Shown: in pieces, positions 6,600-9,106 of the stretch
Position numbering within the stretch: position 1 is the first letter of the stretch
How the letters are laid out: each line of letters opens with the position of its first letter
NCBI GenBank assembly: GCA_028718845.1
Contig: JAQULA010000055.1
Location: 1 to 9,106, forward strand
Direction of reading: 5' to 3'
Source: Candidatus Omnitrophota bacterium
GTDB taxonomy: Bacteria; Omnitrophota; Gorgyraeia; B26-G9
Length of the DNA stretch: 9,106 nucleotides
Notes under the pieces: generated by a model
What the model saw: the letters and a program-made list of their open reading frames with translations, nothing else
What the model was told of the DNA's origin: nothing
Databases searched by the model: none
Translations under genes and position numbers: made by a program

Positions 6600-7292
6600 A
6601 TGCTGGGAATTATCCTGTGGATATTGATCGTCTGGCTGATAACGATGGCGGGTCTTGCCGTGGTTTTTCGGGATGAAATCCGTTCGACCCGGGAGCGCGA
6701 CCCGGCGGCGACGAATGTACTGGAGATTTTATTGACGTATTCCGGACTGCACGCGTTGATACTGCATCGTATCGCGCATGGGCTGGCGGGAATGAAAGTC
6801 CCTTTTTTACCGCGCTGGTTATCGCAATGGAATCGCTGGCTTACCGGTATTGAGATCCATCCGGCGGCGCAGATCGGAGAAGGGTTCTTCATTGATCATG
6901 GTATGGGGGTGGTCATCGGAGAAACGACGGTCGTCGGAAAAAATGTTACGTTGTATCAGGGGGTGACCCTGGGCGGGACCGGGAAGGAAAAAGGGAAGCG
7001 TCATCCGAATATCGGCAACAATGTGGTTATCGGCGCGGGCGCGAAGATCCTGGGAAATATTACCATCGGAGATAATTCCTATGTGGGAGCGAACGCGGTG
7101 GTTATCAAAGACGTGCCGCCGAACTCAACCGTGGTCGGGGTCCCCGGAAGAATAACCAAACAGGACGGACAAAAAATCGAGACCGAACTGGACCATGTCC
7201 ATGTGCTGGATCCGCTGATGCAGACGATCGAGGCTTTACAGAAAAAAGTGGAAGACCTGGAGAAGAACCAAAAAGCAGCGAATAGCAAATAG
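6600..7292 (+). CDS. cysE: Serine O-acetyltransferase with a hydrophobic N-terminal segment
   Basis: A 230-residue serine acetyltransferase, which makes O-acetylserine from serine and acetyl-CoA, the first step of cysteine synthesis. It is the short EpsC/Firmicutes type. A helical domain contains ERDPAAT (32-38) and YSGLHALILHRIAH (47-60). A left-handed hexapeptide-repeat domain follows from about 84, with catalytic H100 after D99 in FIDHGMG, GVTLGGTGKEKGKRHP at 121-136, and IGAGAKILGNITIG. The C-terminus is a predicted coiled coil (about 205-224), and it lacks the terminal isoleucine that lets many enterobacterial CysE proteins bind CysK. Residues 1-22 are almost entirely hydrophobic and look like a membrane anchor, which typical homologues lack. 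The final codons and stop lie inside a 7-base repeat array. The 28-base gap from ispF leaves no room for a T-box leader. Confidence 0.95.
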   Translation: MLGIILWILIVWLITMAGLAVVFRDEIRSTRERDPAATNVLEILLTYSGLHALILHRIAHGLAGMKVPFLPRWLSQWNRWLTGIEIHPAAQIGEGFFIDHGMGVVIGETTVVGKNVTLYQGVTLGGTGKEKGKRHPNIGNNVVIGAGAKILGNITIGDNSYVGANAVVIKDVPPNSTVVGVPGRITKQDGQKIETELDHVHVLDPLMQTIEALQKKVEDLEKNQKAANSK

Positions 7293-7402
7293 CGTATAGC
7301 GGTTAGTGCCCGAAGTCCGAAGGACGATCGTTTTTCGCAAAACGGCGGGATTAGGACGAAGGACGCAGAAACTAAGTAAAAAGTAAAAAGGTAAAAGTAA
7401 TA
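7277..7402. repeat. 7-base periodic array from the cysE 3' end through the cysE-cysS spacer
   Basis: The first four units (7277-7304) begin AGC or AGCG, for example AGCGAAT and AGCAAAT, and include the last four cysE codons and its stop. Keeping that register, 18 units fit exactly between 7277 and 7402. The middle, about 7326-7353, is weak. The right part is clear again: GGACGAA and GGACGCA at 7354-7367, then two identical AGTAAAA units at 7375-7388 followed by AGGTAAA. AAAGGTAAAAGTAA at 7387-7400 recurs exactly at 8949-8962. A small hairpin (CGTTTT/AAAACG around 7329-7344) has no following T-run, so it is not an obvious terminator. Confidence 0.65.
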
Positions 7403-7406
7403 CCGC

Positions 7407-7446
7407 AATCGATAACTTATAATAACCAGTATTAACTAATATTAAC
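7407..7446. repeat. 10-base AT-rich array directly upstream of cysS
   Basis: Four consecutive ten-base units end in TAAC or ATAAC: 7407-7416, 7417-7426, 7427-7436 and 7437-7446. Positions 4-10 read CGATAAC, TAATAAC, TATTAAC and TATTAAC. The stretch 7420-7446 matches 6044-6070 in front of ispF at 23 of 27 bases. The array ends 11 bases before the cysS ATG. Confidence 0.75.
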
Positions 7447-7457
7447 TTTTTCTCCTA

Positions 7458-8909
7458 ATGTCCCTAAAAATATATAATTCGCTAACTCAGAAAAAAGAAG
7501 AGTTTATCCCGCTGGCCGCCGGACGGGTGTCGATGTATGTTTGCGGCCCGACGGTTTATGATGTCAGCCACATCGGCCATTTACGGGCGGCATTTGTTTT
7601 TGATGTTATCCGGCGTTATCTCGAATTCAGCGGCTTAAAAGTAACCTTTGTCCGTAATGTTACCGATATCGACGATAAGATTATCAACCGGGCGCGCCGG
7701 GAGCTTCCCGGGGCCGGTATGGATTTAAAACAAAAAGCCCGGGAAATTGCCGAGAAATATACCCGCTTATATGAAGACGACATGGCGCATTTCGGCATTA
7801 AAACTCCGGACATCCAGCCCAAGGCAACCGAACATATCCCGGACATGATTGCGTTGATCAATCGTCTGATTGAGCGGGGGATCGCTTACGTTTCCGACGG
7901 AGACGTCTATTTCAGCGTGCGGAAATTTCCGGGGTACGGGAAATTATCCCATCAAAGTGTCGACCAGATGCTTGAAGGGGTGCGCAAGACCCAGGAAGGC
8001 AGCAAGAATGACCCGCTTGATTTCGCGCTCTGGAAAAAGGCCAAGGCCGAAGAACCGTCCTGGAAAAGCCCCTGGGGCGAAGGACGGCCGGGGTGGCACA
8101 TCGAGTGTTCGGCGATGAGCGGACGTTATTTAGGGGGGACATTCGATATTCACGGGGGAGGGCGGGATTTGATTTTTCCGCACCATGAAAATGAAATCGC
8201 TCAAGCCGAGGCCGCCACGGACCAGGCGTTCGCCCGGGTGTGGATCCATAACGGGCTGCTGACCGTGGAAAAAGAGAAAATGGCCAAATCATTGGGAAAT
8301 TTTGTTACGATCGAAGATATTCTCAAGACTTATCATCCGGATGCGGTAAAGATATTTTTTCTTCAGGCGCATTATTCCAGTTCCATCGATTTTTCCCGCG
8401 AAAAAATGGACGAGGCGAAGAAAGGATACGAGCGGTTTGAGATTTTTTTCCATCGAGTGCAGGAAGTTTGCGGGAGCGATGGCGGCTCAGCCGGAGAAAT
8501 AAGCCGTGATCCCGGCGCCGGTGAAGCCTTAAACGGTGAAAAATTTTTTGAAGCCATGAACGATGATTTTAATACGGCTCTGGCCCTTGCCAAATTGTTC
8601 GACATGGTCAGCGCGGGTAATTGTATTATTGACGATCAAAACATCCCGCGGGAGCAAAAGAAACCGCTGCTTTTCGAAGTGCAGCGCCGGATAAAAGAAT
8701 TGGGCGGGATTTTAGGCTTGTTTCAGCAGAAACCGAAGGAACTGGGAATTTCCGAACAGCTGATCAATGAAAAAATTAACCGGAGGCTTGACTATAAGAA
8801 ACAAAAAAATTTTTCCGCCGCAGACGCGATTCGAAAAGAATTGCTGGAGTTGGGCGTTGTACTTGAAGATACAAAGGATGGCAAGACAAGCTGGCGGATA
8901 GTGACGTAA
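7458..8909 (+). CDS. cysS: Cysteinyl-tRNA synthetase
   Basis: A 483-residue class I synthetase that charges tRNA-Cys with cysteine. The HIGH motif is HIGH at 38-41 in DVSHIGHLRAA, and the KMSKS loop is KMAKS at 274-278. The active-site zinc ligands are C29, C217, H242 and E246; the spacing between the last three (25, then 4) matches E. coli CysRS. W213 in GWHIECSAM is the conserved tryptophan near the substrate thiol. The C-terminal helical domain includes MNDDFNTALAL, and the end, SWRIVT, resembles the family's usual TWR ending. The start gives the standard N-terminus MSLKIYNSLT but is preceded by a pyrimidine stretch (CTTTTTCTCCTA) instead of a Shine-Dalgarno site. It follows cysE, which supplies the pathway for its substrate. 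No T-box leader is visible. Confidence 0.97.
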   Translation: MSLKIYNSLTQKKEEFIPLAAGRVSMYVCGPTVYDVSHIGHLRAAFVFDVIRRYLEFSGLKVTFVRNVTDIDDKIINRARRELPGAGMDLKQKAREIAEKYTRLYEDDMAHFGIKTPDIQPKATEHIPDMIALINRLIERGIAYVSDGDVYFSVRKFPGYGKLSHQSVDQMLEGVRKTQEGSKNDPLDFALWKKAKAEEPSWKSPWGEGRPGWHIECSAMSGRYLGGTFDIHGGGRDLIFPHHENEIAQAEAATDQAFARVWIHNGLLTVEKEKMAKSLGNFVTIEDILKTYHPDAVKIFFLQAHYSSSIDFSREKMDEAKKGYERFEIFFHRVQEVCGSDGGSAGEISRDPGAGEALNGEKFFEAMNDDFNTALALAKLFDMVSAGNCIIDDQNIPREQKKPLLFEVQRRIKELGGILGLFQQKPKELGISEQLINEKINRRLDYKKQKNFSAADAIRKELLELGVVLEDTKDGKTSWRIVT

Positions 8910-8920
8910 ATCTCTCGGTT

Positions 8921-8984
8921 GCAAGCTGCAGGCCGCTGCGTTAAGGAGAAAGGTAAAAGTAAAAAGTCGGAATATAAGGTGAAA
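8921..8984. repeat. 7-base periodic array downstream of cysS
   Basis: Two phases of the pattern adjoin. GC-starting units lie at 8921-8927, 8928-8934 and 8935-8941 (GCAAGCT, GCAGGCC). AAG-starting units follow at 8943-8949, 8950-8956, 8957-8963 and 8964-8970, then weaker ones to 8984. The AAG units match the arrays after ispD and cysE, with a 14-base exact copy (8949-8962) of 7387-7400. Confidence 0.6.
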
Positions 8985-9004
8985 ACCGCTAATAGTCTAG
9001 GGTG

Positions 9005-9040
9005 AATGATATTGCTATAAACCATAAGATATAGATCATT
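9005..9040. repeat. Imperfect inverted repeat / possible hairpin downstream of cysS
   Basis: AATGAT (9005-9010) pairs with ATCATT (9035-9040), and CTATA (9015-9019) pairs with TATAG (9030-9034). A four-base bulge lies on the left arm and the loop has ten bases. There is no T-run after it, so it is not a standard terminator. The rest of the 197-base stretch after cysS holds no gene that I can support. Confidence 0.3.
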
Positions 9041-9079
9041 GGCCATTTGTTATCGGCGAGCAGTAGGAATCAGCAAGCT

Positions 9080-9106
9080 TTAATTCGTGCTAATTAGTGT
9101 GTAATC
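9080..9106. repeat. 10-base repeat units at the right edge (incomplete)
   Basis: TTAATTCGTG at 9080-9089 and CTAATTAGTG at 9090-9099 are ten-base units, followed by TGTAATC, where the window ends. They resemble the ATCTGTG units upstream of the yacL-like gene. By analogy with the other spacers, a gene start may lie just beyond the edge. Confidence 0.5.

Noticed and set aside
7312..7350. Terminator hairpin after cysE (CGTTTT/AAAACG, also GTCC/GGAC)
   Set aside because: The stems are short, no T-run follows on either strand, and the bases are accounted for by the 7-base periodic pattern.
8910..9106. Small gene or tRNA after cysS
   Set aside because: No plus-strand frame with a family signature, no cloverleaf, and the minus-strand 84-codon frame here is repeat-derived and runs into cysS.

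Overview
The window is a compact, all-plus-strand stretch of bacterial chromosome: the 3' end of a Clp ATPase gene (probably clpC) followed by nine complete genes, mlaE, mlaF, mlaD, radA, a yacL-like PIN/TRAM gene, ispD, ispF, cysE and cysS. I see no phage, insertion sequence, CRISPR array, rRNA or tRNA. Every gene belongs to a recognisable family, and none shows a frameshift or premature stop.

The backbone clpC - radA - yacL - ispD - ispF - cysE - cysS is, from memory, the order of the Bacillus subtilis / Firmicutes clpC-cysS cluster. Here disA (between radA and yacL) and gltX (between ispF and cysE) are absent, and an mlaEFD lipid-transport cassette sits between clpC and radA. Mla (MCE) transporters serve a two-membrane envelope, so the host is most likely a diderm that keeps the old cluster. 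Omnitrophota or a similar uncultivated lineage is my best guess, based on gene order, protein style and the peculiar spacers. The phylum is an inference.

Layout: 2-169 Clp C-terminus; 207-2668 inner-membrane MCE transporter (permease, ATPase, substrate-binding MCE subunit); 2665-4035 RadA, overlapping mlaD by 4 bases; 4187-5227 membrane-anchored PIN/TRAM protein; 5246-6571 two MEP-pathway enzymes for isoprenoid precursors; 6600-8909 serine acetyltransferase and cysteinyl-tRNA synthetase, linking cysteine synthesis to its use in translation. Short gaps suggest the transcription units clpC-mlaEFD-radA, yacL-ispD and ispF-cysE, with cysS alone.

The most unusual content is in the spacers. The gaps after ispD, cysE and cysS each hold a degenerate purine-rich array with a 7-base period (consensus roughly AAGNNNN), followed by an AT-rich array with a 10-base period. 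In front of ispF and cysS the 10-base array ends within about 12 bases of the start codon. The radA-yacL gap carries related ATCTGTG repeats. The 7-base array after cysE overlaps that gene's stop codon. These look like a dispersed short-tandem-repeat system. Other points to check are a hydrophobic N-terminal segment on CysE and altered residues around the central cavity of IspF.
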